Of a DNA stretch of 64,000 nucleotides, positions 55,613-64,000 are shown in pieces. The stretch spans positions 1,240,001-1,304,000 of the forward strand of contig NZ_CP039396.1 of NCBI RefSeq assembly GCF_004803915.1, written 5' to 3'. A program made the translations under genes and the position numbers. This DNA is from Duncaniella dubosii. Its GTDB lineage: Bacteria > Bacteroidota > Bacteroidia > Bacteroidales > Muribaculaceae. How positions within the stretch are numbered: the stretch's first letter is position 1; every line of letters starts with the position of its first letter. Below the pieces are notes generated by a model. That model was given only the letters and a program-made list of their open reading frames with translations, did no database searches and had not been told where the DNA came from.

Positions 55613-58408
55613 ATGAGAAAAAATTTTTTATACATCATTCTGTTTCTTATTCTGGAAATGGGTAACAGTTGTCTTCTGACTGGAAGCACTTTTCCTTCAG
55701 GGATAAATGTATCTAACCGATGTTCGCTGGTAGAGAAAGTCGTTTTGGCTTCTTGGGAGGACTCCATTGAAGGATTCTTATCGCTTGATGCCGGGGCTGA
55801 GTTGAATCTTAATAACTCTCTTCAATCATATTATGAAGGAGAAAGCTGCCTTGAGATAATATTTCCTGATGGAATCAGTGCTGACCTCTGGCGCACTGTC
55901 TATAAAAATTATACCGATCCGATTGACTTAAGCGAGACTCCGATGATGCAATATGGAATATTAATATCGGAAGGTCCCGGTCGTGGTTGCCATACTCGTC
56001 TTACATTGAAATCATCAGATGGAAAACAGTTTTGCGGAGAGGCTGACATAATACCCACACTTTGGCAGAGTGTTATTTTCGATATCCATGAGTGTCCCTT
56101 TCTGAATGATATAGTGTCGATAGAAATATCGGTAAACAACGATAGTCATCATCTTTGGTCGGGTGTACGATGTATGGTTGACGGATTTTCTGCCGGAAAA
56201 CCGCTTGACCTTGATTTTGAAATCCCGGATTCTGAAGCGGTATTGCGGAAAATCGGTGATCCAGACATATATCGTAGCAAAGGAATTGTTTCAGTTGATT
56301 TTAAAGATGGAGATGCTATAGAAATCGAGACGGTCGGAAGCCATAACAACATGTATAGTCCGCTTCTAGAGCAGAGAAATACTGTTATGATTGCTCTTGA
56401 AAACTATAGTAGTGCAGATAGTCTGCGTCTTTATTTTGCTACGGACAATAACCGGGATATAATGCCGGGAAATTCTAAAACCGTGGCTATGGCAGGTTCT
56501 TCGGGTTTACAGCTTATAAAGTTTAATCTTTCTGATAAATCCGGGGCGAAAGGCAGACTGTCCAAGATTCGGATTGAGCCTGTGGGTGGATGTGGAACAC
56601 TGAATATTGATCGCATATCATTTGAGAGGGAAGATGTGATATGTCATAATGCCGGTGAGATAACGAGTTGTAAAGCGGTTGATAATACAGTGACAATAGA
56701 GGGGTGTATTAATGGATGTTACGTTATGGAAGGGGGGATGATAGAAGTGCGTCATGCCCCGTTCTGGCAATCGGAACTGCCGTTTGACAGTCTTGAAAAG
56801 GTTGGAGAATGTCAGGCGAGAAGCAATTTTAAAATCACAGATATACCTAACTCACGTCATGATGGCAAGATGTCACATCTCAGCAGTAGATTTAAAGCGG
56901 CCTTACGACTGCCTGATGGGACTACCGTGCCTGTTGGAGAACCTTTCTTTATTGAAAATTGGAGTGATTTTATTGATAATCCTTATAGTTTTTCCATATC
57001 CGGCTCTGATTATTCAGTGAATGATTTCGGCGCAAAGGGGGACGGCATTACAAATGATAATGCGGCAATCCAAAGAGCTATTGATACAGCATTCTCTCAA
57101 GGAGGCGGAAGGGTTATTCTTAATTGTTGGCCAAATGAGAAGTCTGAACGACAGTATATAGCGACAAATCTTGAATTGCGCAGGAACGTAGAGCTTGTTA
57201 TCGAATGTGGAGTGATCCTGCGGCAGTCTCCGCGTCATGCTCATTACGTGGATTATCCTCCTGAATATGGGCACGACAATGTGATTCCCGGTGTTCCGTG
57301 GACTCATTGTATGTATACTAACCGTCCTTTTATCTTGGCTAAAGATACCGAGAATGTCAAAATTACAGGAGGAGGGAAAATTCGTATGGACGATACTTAT
57401 AGCGAGAATCCGGCATGGCTACACTATGCACGGACATGCAGTGACCGTATACATATAGTCCCGATAGCAGTGTGCAATACTAGACATGTTGAAATCTGCG
57501 ATATAGATATAGTCAGATGCAGTAACTATCATACCATATTTTATAGGGCTGACAGTGTTTTTATCGGAAATCTGAAAATGTATGATGTTTCATGTCTTAG
57601 CGGTGACGGGCTGAGTTTCGGAAATGCCGTGACAAATGTCCGGGTTGCAAGATGTGTATTCGAATCAAATGATGACGGTATTGTCCTATGCAGCAGTTAC
57701 ATGGATCCACGTGGAGGAGATTGGCGTGAAAGGGTTGATTCAATTGATTCATCTGTAAGGCATATAGAAGTTCTCAGCAGTTATATCGACAGTTCGAGGG
57801 GTGGAGCAGGCAAAGCTATCGCTATTATCCCGTGGGGCTCGACTAACCCGAGGCAAGATTTTAGCGAGATAGATGATATAGAAGTGCGCGATTGCATCTT
57901 GAGAGGTGGTCATTCGATAGGGACGTGGCCTGACAATCCGTTTGACGGTAAGCCGTTCGACAATACGGAAACGGATGATTATGCACCGGTGAAAAACCTG
58001 CGCATATTTGATAATGAATATCTTTCATCTCTTGAACTCAATGGAGTCGAACCGACTACATTACTTACGGATTGCGGACTGTCAGGGGCTAATCGGATAA
58101 AGAACAATGATTTTACAGACCGGCTTGCTTACTGGTCGTATGTCGGAAATATGGATGATTCTGTCATCGGAGAAATAAAAATCATCGAAGGACTGATTTA
58201 TCAGGGTATCCATCTGGATGCCGGACATTATCAGATTGAATGGAATGGGAAAGGAGAGATATTTCAAGAGGTGAAGGATATGTATGGAAACCGGATAGAA
58301 GTCTATGACAATGGTCGGTTTGTTCTTGTCGCTCCAATGACAGTTTTGATTGGAATCAGGGGGCGTGATGCTACAATCACTACAGTTTCAGTAAATAAGA
58401 TAGAGTAA
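55613..58408 (+). CDS. GH28-like pectin-lyase-fold glycosidase with N-terminal beta modules
   Basis: A 931-residue secreted protein with a signal peptide (about 1-25) and possibly a lipobox. Residues about 30-450 look like two or three beta-sandwich carbohydrate-binding-type modules. From about residue 465 (SVNDFGAKGDGITNDNAAIQRAIDTAF) a right-handed beta-helix of the polygalacturonase type begins; the acidic pair is in FESNDDGIVLCSS near residue 690, and GAGKAIAIIPWGSTNP replaces the usual GHG site. The missing GHG makes the exact activity uncertain: galacturonidase, rhamnogalacturonan hydrolase or a relative. It heads the plus-strand glycan operon. Confidence 0.78.
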   Translation: MRKNFLYIILFLILEMGNSCLLTGSTFPSGINVSNRCSLVEKVVLASWEDSIEGFLSLDAGAELNLNNSLQSYYEGESCLEIIFPDGISADLWRTVYKNYTDPIDLSETPMMQYGILISEGPGRGCHTRLTLKSSDGKQFCGEADIIPTLWQSVIFDIHECPFLNDIVSIEISVNNDSHHLWSGVRCMVDGFSAGKPLDLDFEIPDSEAVLRKIGDPDIYRSKGIVSVDFKDGDAIEIETVGSHNNMYSPLLEQRNTVMIALENYSSADSLRLYFATDNNRDIMPGNSKTVAMAGSSGLQLIKFNLSDKSGAKGRLSKIRIEPVGGCGTLNIDRISFEREDVICHNAGEITSCKAVDNTVTIEGCINGCYVMEGGMIEVRHAPFWQSELPFDSLEKVGECQARSNFKITDIPNSRHDGKMSHLSSRFKAALRLPDGTTVPVGEPFFIENWSDFIDNPYSFSISGSDYSVNDFGAKGDGITNDNAAIQRAIDTAFSQGGGRVILNCWPNEKSERQYIATNLELRRNVELVIECGVILRQSPRHAHYVDYPPEYGHDNVIPGVPWTHCMYTNRPFILAKDTENVKITGGGKIRMDDTYSENPAWLHYARTCSDRIHIVPIAVCNTRHVEICDIDIVRCSNYHTIFYRADSVFIGNLKMYDVSCLSGDGLSFGNAVTNVRVARCVFESNDDGIVLCSSYMDPRGGDWRERVDSIDSSVRHIEVLSSYIDSSRGGAGKAIAIIPWGSTNPRQDFSEIDDIEVRDCILRGGHSIGTWPDNPFDGKPFDNTETDDYAPVKNLRIFDNEYLSSLELNGVEPTTLLTDCGLSGANRIKNNDFTDRLAYWSYVGNMDDSVIGEIKIIEGLIYQGIHLDAGHYQIEWNGKGEIFQEVKDMYGNRIEVYDNGRFVLVAPMTVLIGIRGRDATITTVSVNKIE

Positions 58409-58451
58409 ATATTTATAGGATATAAGTAACATAAAAGATAATTATTCAAAC

Positions 58452-59252
58452 ATGAAAACAATTCGCATTCTTTTCGCAGTAATTGCCATGATGACATCTT
58501 TTGTCATGGCTGCTCAATGGTCGCCGACTAAAGCGATATTTGACATTAACGAACCGATAATGAAGGTATTTTTGCCAAAAGATGAACTGAATACAGGCCG
58601 TGCGGTAGTAGCCTGTCCGGGTGGTTCTTATCTTGGACATGCAATCGGCCATGAGGGATGGGACTGGGCTCCGTTTTTTAACAGACATGGGATAGCTCTC
58701 ATTGTGTTGCAGTATACTCTTCCCGGTGGTGACCGCTCCAAGCCCATCAATGATGCGGAAGCTGCTATGAAGCTCGTGCGTGACAGTGCGGAGAGGTGGG
58801 GTATAAATCCGTTATCGGTAGGTATAATGGGGTCTTCGGCCGGTGGCCATCTTGCATCGACCATAGCAACTCATTTTTCATCCCCTGATGTCCGTCCGGA
58901 TTTCCAGATTCTGTTTTATCCTGTCATCTCGATGGATCCGGCGCGAGGCCATCAGCTTACCCATGAGAGCTTTTTCGGTGCGTCAGCCACTCCTGAGCTT
59001 ATAGAAAAGTATTCAAATGAAAAACAGTGCAACGCGACCACTCCGCGCGCTATAATCCTTACATCCGATGACGACAGCGGGGTCAATTCCGCTCATAATG
59101 CGGCTTCATACTACATAGCGTTAAAAGAAGCCGGAGTTCCTGCCACCCTCCATGTCTATCCCTCCGGTGAACATGGCTGGGGCTGTTTACAGTCTTTTCA
59201 GCATCACACCCAGATGCTGAGTGATCTTTCCGATTGGTTGCATACATTCTGA
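58452..59252 (+). CDS. Secreted alpha/beta hydrolase, acetyl esterase type
   Basis: A 266-residue alpha/beta-hydrolase with a signal peptide (MKTIRILFAVIAMMTSFVMA). The nucleophile is GSSAGGH with Ser129; VACPGGSYLGHAIGHEG holds the oxyanion loop and the catalytic His is in SGEHGWG near residue 247, with Asp in SDDDSGV. This matches xylan or pectin acetylesterases of the BD-FAE group. It would remove acetyl groups from the glycan so that the neighbouring glycosidases can act. It follows the GH28-like gene by 43 bases. Confidence 0.88.
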   Translation: MKTIRILFAVIAMMTSFVMAAQWSPTKAIFDINEPIMKVFLPKDELNTGRAVVACPGGSYLGHAIGHEGWDWAPFFNRHGIALIVLQYTLPGGDRSKPINDAEAAMKLVRDSAERWGINPLSVGIMGSSAGGHLASTIATHFSSPDVRPDFQILFYPVISMDPARGHQLTHESFFGASATPELIEKYSNEKQCNATTPRAIILTSDDDSGVNSAHNAASYYIALKEAGVPATLHVYPSGEHGWGCLQSFQHHTQMLSDLSDWLHTF

Positions 59253-59282
59253 TATTATCAACTATACAAATAATAGACAACA

Positions 59283-60176
59283 ATGTTAAAGAGAATCTTT
59301 TTTGCTATGATTCTGGTTCTTGGAATCAGCACGTTTATTTCAGCGAAACCAAAAACTGGTAAGAAAACTTCGGCTTTTACAATGTGGCAACTGCCGATGC
59401 AGGTCGGGAATATAGGCAATTCCTATGTGTTTCGGACTGCGGGAGGTAAAGTTATTGTATTTGACGGGGGCTGGCCTGCAGAGCAACTCTATCTTAGAGG
59501 ATTCATAGCGGCTCTCGGCAATGAAGTGGAGGCTTGGTTCATATCTCATCCTCATGATGACCACATGGGAGTGCTTTGGCAGATTCTCAAGGATCGTCAA
59601 GGAATGAAAATCAATCATATATATCATTCGAGATTTTCTCCTGAATTAATCGAACTCGAAAAGCCTTACAATGAATATGCCAAAGATTTCTATTCCGTGC
59701 TCGACACAGTTTCTATTCCTGTCACGGATTTCCGCGAGGCCGGCTATGTCGGTGAGATAGACGGATTCAATTTTAAAATTCTCGGAGTCGTTAACGAAGA
59801 GTTCCATACAAACCCATTCAACAACTCCTCTATGGTGATAAAAGTCTGGGATGACAGGAAGTCTATTCTTTTTCTTGCAGATACGGGAGCGGAATCCGGC
59901 GAGAAATTATTCAATGGCCCATACAGGAATGATCTGGCATGCGATTATCTGCAAATGGCACATCATGGCCAACACGGCTGTTCGGAGGATTTCTATAAGT
60001 CGATAGATTTCCGTGCGTGTCTATGGCCAACTGCATATTGGATTTGGACCAATGATCAAGGTGGAGGATATAACACAGGAAATCTTGAAACAATGCAGAC
60101 CCGTCAATGGATGGATGAGATTGGCATAAAAGAGCATCATGTTTCATGTCTGGAAGGTCTTTTTAAACTGGAATAA
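59283..60176 (+). CDS. Secreted metallo-beta-lactamase-fold hydrolase
   Basis: A 297-residue MBL-fold protein with a signal peptide (to about residue 21). The metal motif is SHPHDDH (His89, His91, Asp93, His94); further ligands are probably in FLADTGAES and MAHHGQHGC. It starts 30 bases after the esterase gene. What it hydrolyses is not known; being in a rhamnose/pectin operon, a sugar lactone or ester is a fair guess. Confidence 0.85.
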   Translation: MLKRIFFAMILVLGISTFISAKPKTGKKTSAFTMWQLPMQVGNIGNSYVFRTAGGKVIVFDGGWPAEQLYLRGFIAALGNEVEAWFISHPHDDHMGVLWQILKDRQGMKINHIYHSRFSPELIELEKPYNEYAKDFYSVLDTVSIPVTDFREAGYVGEIDGFNFKILGVVNEEFHTNPFNNSSMVIKVWDDRKSILFLADTGAESGEKLFNGPYRNDLACDYLQMAHHGQHGCSEDFYKSIDFRACLWPTAYWIWTNDQGGGYNTGNLETMQTRQWMDEIGIKEHHVSCLEGLFKLE

Positions 60177-60196
60177 TTTCGTAAAGGTTTGAAATT

Positions 60197-61650
60197 ATGG
60201 CGTTAAATATGAAAAAATTAGCTACCTTGATGGCTTTTATGGCCACAAGCTGCTGTTTGTCGGCTTTGGAACTTCCTGAGCAATTAGGAGATCATGCTGT
60301 GCTTCAGCAACTTGCCGAGGTTAAACTCTGGGGTTGGGCATCCCCGGAGGCATTGGTTTCTGTAAAGCCGTCATGGAGCAGTGATAAATATGATGTCAAG
60401 GCTGACCGTCAGGGTCGATGGAGCATGCGTGTACTTACACCGGCAGGATCCTATAAATCACATTCAATAACATTTGTAGAGGGCAGTGATACTATCACTA
60501 TAAATGATATTCTCATCGGTGAAGTCTGGCTTGCCGCAGGTCAGTCAAACATGGAAATGCCCATGATTGGATTTAACTCACAGCCGGTGGAAGGAGCGGG
60601 TAGGGATATAGCCCGCTCCGGCCGCTTGCGTGACCGTGTGCGCATGGCATATATAGTAAGAGGTGATAAGTATGAACCACAGGAACGTATAGGAGGAAGA
60701 TGGAAAGTTGCATCTCCTGAAAATACTCCTTATTTCAGCGCTCAAGGTTTTTATTTCGCACGAGAGCTTAATGGTTTGATTGACGTTCCGATAGGGATAC
60801 TTTGTGTCTCTTATGGGGGACACAGATTGAAGGCTGGCTTCCAAGAGAGACACTTGAGCGGCATGGATATGATTTTGAAGCGATGAAAGCGGAGAAAGAC
60901 AGGCTTCCGGCCTATCGATACAGCACTAAATATACGTCAATGATATATCCTTTAATCGGATATACCATAAAGGGTTTTCTATGGAATCAAGGCGAATCGA
61001 ATGTGAGTAATCCAGACCGCTATTGCGAATTGCTTGAAGAGATGGTTGCCCAATGGCGGAGTGACTGGGGCGATACTGATAATAGTCTTCCTTTTTACCA
61101 GACTGAGAACCCGGGTTTTGGCTGGGGAAATCCGGATGCGGTTTTTGCTGCAATGGTCAGGGAACAACAGAATATAGCTGTGAAAGTTATTCCAAACTGT
61201 GGCATAACATGTACGAATGATCTTGCATATACGTATGAAACAGATGTCATACATGGTACACGCAAACGGGAAATAGGGGAGCGCATGGCGTGGCAGGTCG
61301 CCGAACGTCAATATGGATTAAAAGGTATGCCGTGGCGTAGCCCGGAATACAGCTCAATGATAAAGTGCGATGATGGGTCGGTGCGTATCAGATTTGATAA
61401 CGCCGAGTATGGCCTGACGCCAAATATCGGTAATGTCGAAGGTTTTGAAGTTGCCGACGTTGACGGAAAATTCCATAAGGCTGATGCTGTGGTCGACTGG
61501 AATACCCCGGAGGTGATTGTCAGTTGCCCGGATAAAATTTCTGACATAAAGCATGTGCGCTATTGCTTCAAAAATTTTAGTTGCGGTAATCTTAAAAATT
61601 CTTTCGGTATGCCGGCCGTGCCTTTCCGAACTGATAAATTTAAGGAATAG
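60197..61650 (+). CDS. Sialate O-acetylesterase-type esterase, frameshifted
   Basis: The frames 60197-60886 and about 60802-61650 join into one secreted protein of about 484 residues. GQSNMEM at 115-121 with Ser117 is the SGNH-type nucleophile of this family; GFLWNQGESNVS and the C-terminal beta domain (VDGKFHKADAVVDWNTPEVIV) follow. The break is at the run of five G (60815-60819): one more G gives SYGGTQIEGWLPRETLE. In this context it probably removes acetyl groups from pectin rather than sialic acid. A start at 60209 (MKKLATLMAFMA) is also possible. Confidence 0.85.
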
Positions 61651-61656
61651 CTCAGA

Positions 61657-61684
61657 TTTTCGACAACACCAGTGTTGTCGAAAA
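61657..61684. terminator. Palindromic hairpin after the esterase operon
   Basis: TTTTCGACAACAC (61657-61669) pairs perfectly with GTGTTGTCGAAAA (61672-61684) with a 2-base centre. It lies 7 bases after the stop of the esterase gene, so termination or an operator role is possible. Confidence 0.6.
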
Positions 61685-61724
61685 GGTTGCTGTGCCAGAA
61701 TCGGTAGATATGTTTAATAAGTAA

Positions 61725-61760
61725 GATTGCCGGGGATGATTCGCATCATCTCCGGCAATC
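61725..61760. terminator. Second hairpin between the convergent esterase and rhaI genes
   Basis: GATTGCCGGGGATGAT (61725-61740) pairs with ATCATCTCCGGCAATC (61745-61760), a 16-bp stem with one mismatch or G-T pair and a 4-base loop. It probably terminates transcription from the rhaI side. Confidence 0.6.
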
Positions 61761-61893
61761 GCCTGTTTAGAAACTCATCTGAAAGACTGAAATTCGTTTT
61801 GGATCTGGATTGTCCTTAAATAGGCTTATCATACCCTGATGAATCTAAATTTGATTTTTTTGAAGAAAATATTAAGAATCTGATGGTTATATC

Positions 61894-63147
61894 TTAACGC
61901 TTTGATGTTACCTGTGCTTCATATTGCTCGATGACGGGAATGTACTTATCACAGACAGGGACTCCTGAACGAAGGCAATACATATCCCATACGGCATTCC
62001 AAGGTAATGACTTGCTTATTTCAAGCATTGCGAGACGCTGGAATCCATGACCGTTCTCTTCATAGTCGCGCAGTGACTCCACTGGTTCGAGCAAGGCGCA
62101 CAACATTGATTGCTGCGCCGCACGCGCTCCTATGACGTAAGCTCCGATTCTGTTTATGGAGGCATCGAAATAGTCAAGACCGAAATGTACGCGGTCAAGA
62201 GCGTCGGCACGGACAATTTCTTTACATAGGTTGAGTGTAGGATCTTCCATTATCGTCACATGATCTGAATCCCAACGCACGCCGCGTGTCACGTGAAGCA
62301 TCAGTTCAGGTATATAAAGCAACATTGAGGAAACTTTATCGGCTGCATCCTCAAGAGGATGGTAATGCCCTGTATCGATAGTGTAGATTTTCTTGTTTTC
62401 CACACAATAACCGACTATGAATTCCAAAGAACCTGTGGTGAAACTTTCAAGTCCGATACCGAAAGTCTTTGATTCGAGGCAATCCTTCATATTGTCATAC
62501 TTGACTGCGAAAATCTCGTCAAGACTTTCTTTGAATATCCGGCGGTAGTTATAACGGTTGACTGTAATGTCTTTGGAGCCGTCGTGAACCCAAAGGTTAA
62601 ATATGCAAGGGTCGCCTTGTGCTTTTCCGATTTCTTCTGCAATCGCACGGCATCGTCTGGTGTGTTCGATCCAGAACCGGCGTATCTTTTCGTTTGGATT
62701 TGAGAGACTGAGATTACCGCTTTTGGGATGAGAGAATGACGAGGAGTTGAAATCAAGCTTTATGCCGTTGGCAAGAGCCCAGTCAATCCATGATTGAAAA
62801 TGTTCGATTGTTATTTCATCGCGGTCAACAGACTTTCCTTGGAAGTCACCATAGATTGCATGCAGATTCAGTCGGTGAGTACCCGGAATTAGTGAGAGAG
62901 CTTTAAGTATGTCTGCACGAAGTTCTTCAATGTTGCGGGCACGCCCGGGGTAGTTGCCTGTGGTCTGGATTCCACCGGAAAGAGCTCCCGCTTTTGGTTC
63001 GAAACCGACAACGTCGTCCGCTTGCCAGCAGTGGAGTGAAAGGTGAAATCCATCCATCTGTTCCAAAACTTTCTCAGTGTCAATGCCAAATTCGGCATAT
63101 CGTTCGCGTGCGATTTCGTAGGCGGCGAGGATTTTTTCTGTTTCCAT
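61894..63147 (-). CDS. rhaI: L-rhamnose isomerase
   Basis: Converts L-rhamnose to L-rhamnulose. The 417-residue protein has FHLSLHCWQADDVVGFE near the N-terminus, AHEGAGTQ-like family blocks appearing here as NLHAIYGDF and LDFNSSSFSHPK, then LWVHDGSKDITVNRY, FGIGLESFT and RWDSDHVTIMEDPTL with metal-binding acidic residues, and VHFGLDYFDASINRIGAYVIG. It matches the RhaA-type rhamnose isomerases of Bacteroidota, often called RhaI or RhaA. It lies 37 bases downstream of rhaB. Confidence 0.93.
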   Translation of the reverse strand: METEKILAAYEIARERYAEFGIDTEKVLEQMDGFHLSLHCWQADDVVGFEPKAGALSGGIQTTGNYPGRARNIEELRADILKALSLIPGTHRLNLHAIYGDFQGKSVDRDEITIEHFQSWIDWALANGIKLDFNSSSFSHPKSGNLSLSNPNEKIRRFWIEHTRRCRAIAEEIGKAQGDPCIFNLWVHDGSKDITVNRYNYRRIFKESLDEIFAVKYDNMKDCLESKTFGIGLESFTTGSLEFIVGYCVENKKIYTIDTGHYHPLEDAADKVSSMLLYIPELMLHVTRGVRWDSDHVTIMEDPTLNLCKEIVRADALDRVHFGLDYFDASINRIGAYVIGARAAQQSMLCALLEPVESLRDYEENGHGFQRLAMLEISKSLPWNAVWDMYCLRSGVPVCDKYIPVIEQYEAQVTSKR

Positions 63148-63184
63148 GATTTTTCTGTGTCTTTATGAATTTTATGTGTTGGTT

Positions 63185-64000
63185 TTATTTTGGCAGGTTA
63201 ATGAAACGTGTATATGCCGCATCCCAAAGGGAGGTGTCGGTTGAATTGGGAATAAACTCTTTGAGCGCAACAGAGCGTCCTATGATTTCTCGCATCCGGC
63301 TAAGAGAATCTACAGCTCCCGCTGCCTTGGCCTGAAGCATTATGTTGCCTAAAGCGGTACATTCTACAGGGCCGGCCACAACAGGCATCTGTAGGACATC
63401 GGCTGTCATCTGATTAAGACGGTGATTCTGAGAACCGCCTCCGATTATATGAAGGCGTTTGATAGGGAATGAAGCAAAACATTGAAGTTTTTCCATTACC
63501 TGACGGTAACGAAGAGCAAGGCTGATAAGTATGCAGCGGGTTATTTCACCTTGTGTATTGGGGACGGGCTGCATAGTCCTGCGACAGTATTCTTTTATTG
63601 CCTCGACCATTGATACCGGATTTGCGAACTCCGGTGCATCGGGGAAGATGATGGATTGCATCGGGTCGGCTACATCGTCAGATAATGCGAACAATGTATC
63701 GAAATCAGTCGGTTTCGCTTCCTTCCTCCATTCATTCCGGCATGATTCGAGAAGCCACATGCCACAGATATTTTTCAAGAATCGAGTGGTTGATTCAACT
63801 CCTCCTTCGTTTGTGAAGTTCGCGACACAGCTGTCATCGTTGATGATCGGTTGTTGAACCTCAATACCCATCAGACTCCATGTGCCACTGCTTAGATAGG
63901 CAAAATTTTCGTCGGGGGCAGGTATGGCGGCGACAGCTGAGGCTGTATCGTGTCCTGCTACCGAGATAACCGGTATCTGTGGCATTCCCGTGCGTCGGCT
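63185..64000 (-). CDS. rhaB: Rhamnulokinase, N-terminal part outside the window
   Basis: Phosphorylates L-rhamnulose. The frame is open from the right edge; 271 residues of the C-terminal half are present. VISVAGHDTASAVAAIP is the hallmark of the FGGY kinase second domain, followed by FAYLSSGTWSLMGIE, the GVESTTRFLKNICGMWLLE stretch and RLHIIGGGSQNHRLNQMTADVLQMPVVAGPVECTALGN (quoted here in parts) with the ATP-binding GGGSQN. It is upstream of rhaI in one operon. Confidence 0.93.
   Translation of the reverse strand, partial: SRRTGMPQIPVISVAGHDTASAVAAIPAPDENFAYLSSGTWSLMGIEVQQPIINDDSCVANFTNEGGVESTTRFLKNICGMWLLESCRNEWRKEAKPTDFDTLFALSDDVADPMQSIIFPDAPEFANPVSMVEAIKEYCRRTMQPVPNTQGEITRCILISLALRYRQVMEKLQCFASFPIKRLHIIGGGSQNHRLNQMTADVLQMPVVAGPVECTALGNIMLQAKAAGAVDSLSRMREIIGRSVALKEFIPNSTDTSLWDAAYTRFINLPK

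Overview
The window looks like a chromosome segment of a gut Bacteroidales bacterium, most likely Muribaculaceae or a close relative. Many genes are preceded by the Bacteroidota -7 box TAnnTTTG, usually about 19-20 bases after a TTTG/TTG element. The families also fit: DUF3078, DUF4491, DUF4230, OMP_b-brl_3-type barrels, BACON and BspA-type LRR lipoproteins, a type IX-like C-terminal sorting domain and GH106. The species call is inference; no rRNA or tRNA gene was seen.

Layout. 1-5 kb: a partial membrane protein, a flippase-like membrane protein, aroA, a zinc/manganese-type ABC permease and small envelope proteins. 5-23 kb: envelope and housekeeping genes, including a TonB-receptor-like barrel, ribF, a HAD phosphatase, pyrG, yidC, a FadL-type barrel, a DUF3078 protein, secreted hydrolases and a PpiD-like foldase; most transcription units end in strong hairpins. 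23-28 kb: nitroreductase and dnaX, two DUF4230 proteins and an OmpA-type lipoprotein.

28-37 kb is the accessory part. A TPR membrane sensor/regulator-like protein lies beside a small secreted protein, two tandem BACON plus LRR lipoproteins and a large unrecognised membrane-anchored protein, all on the minus strand. An intact 1371-bp IS4-type element with 16-bp inverted repeats and a 5-bp target duplication sits exactly at the start codon of the first lipoprotein and splits what was an operon. Its transposase start codon is folded into a hairpin.

37-52 kb: a methyltransferase, aroQ, surface-glycan genes, DUF389 and Na/Pi transport proteins, a HIT protein, panB, a secreted endonuclease I, an apbC-trmB-sufE operon, purN and a YitT/YczE-type membrane protein. 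52-64 kb is a rhamnose and pectin-type glycan locus: GH106 alpha-L-rhamnosidase diverging from a GH28-like protein, two esterases and a metallo-hydrolase, followed by rhaI and the C-terminal part of rhaB. Together they would release and de-acetylate rhamnose-containing oligosaccharides and convert L-rhamnose to rhamnulose 1-phosphate. No SusC/SusD pair is in view.

A striking property of the sequence is the number of single-base frameshifts. Seven otherwise well-formed genes carry one each (flippase, dnaX, ompA, DUF389, endonuclease I, GH106, sialate O-acetylesterase), and the three genes between 28.4 and 33.5 kb carry about thirteen. Most are repaired by adding one base to a short homopolymer, usually G or C, which points to uncorrected sequencing error more than gene decay, although decay of the accessory cluster cannot be excluded.
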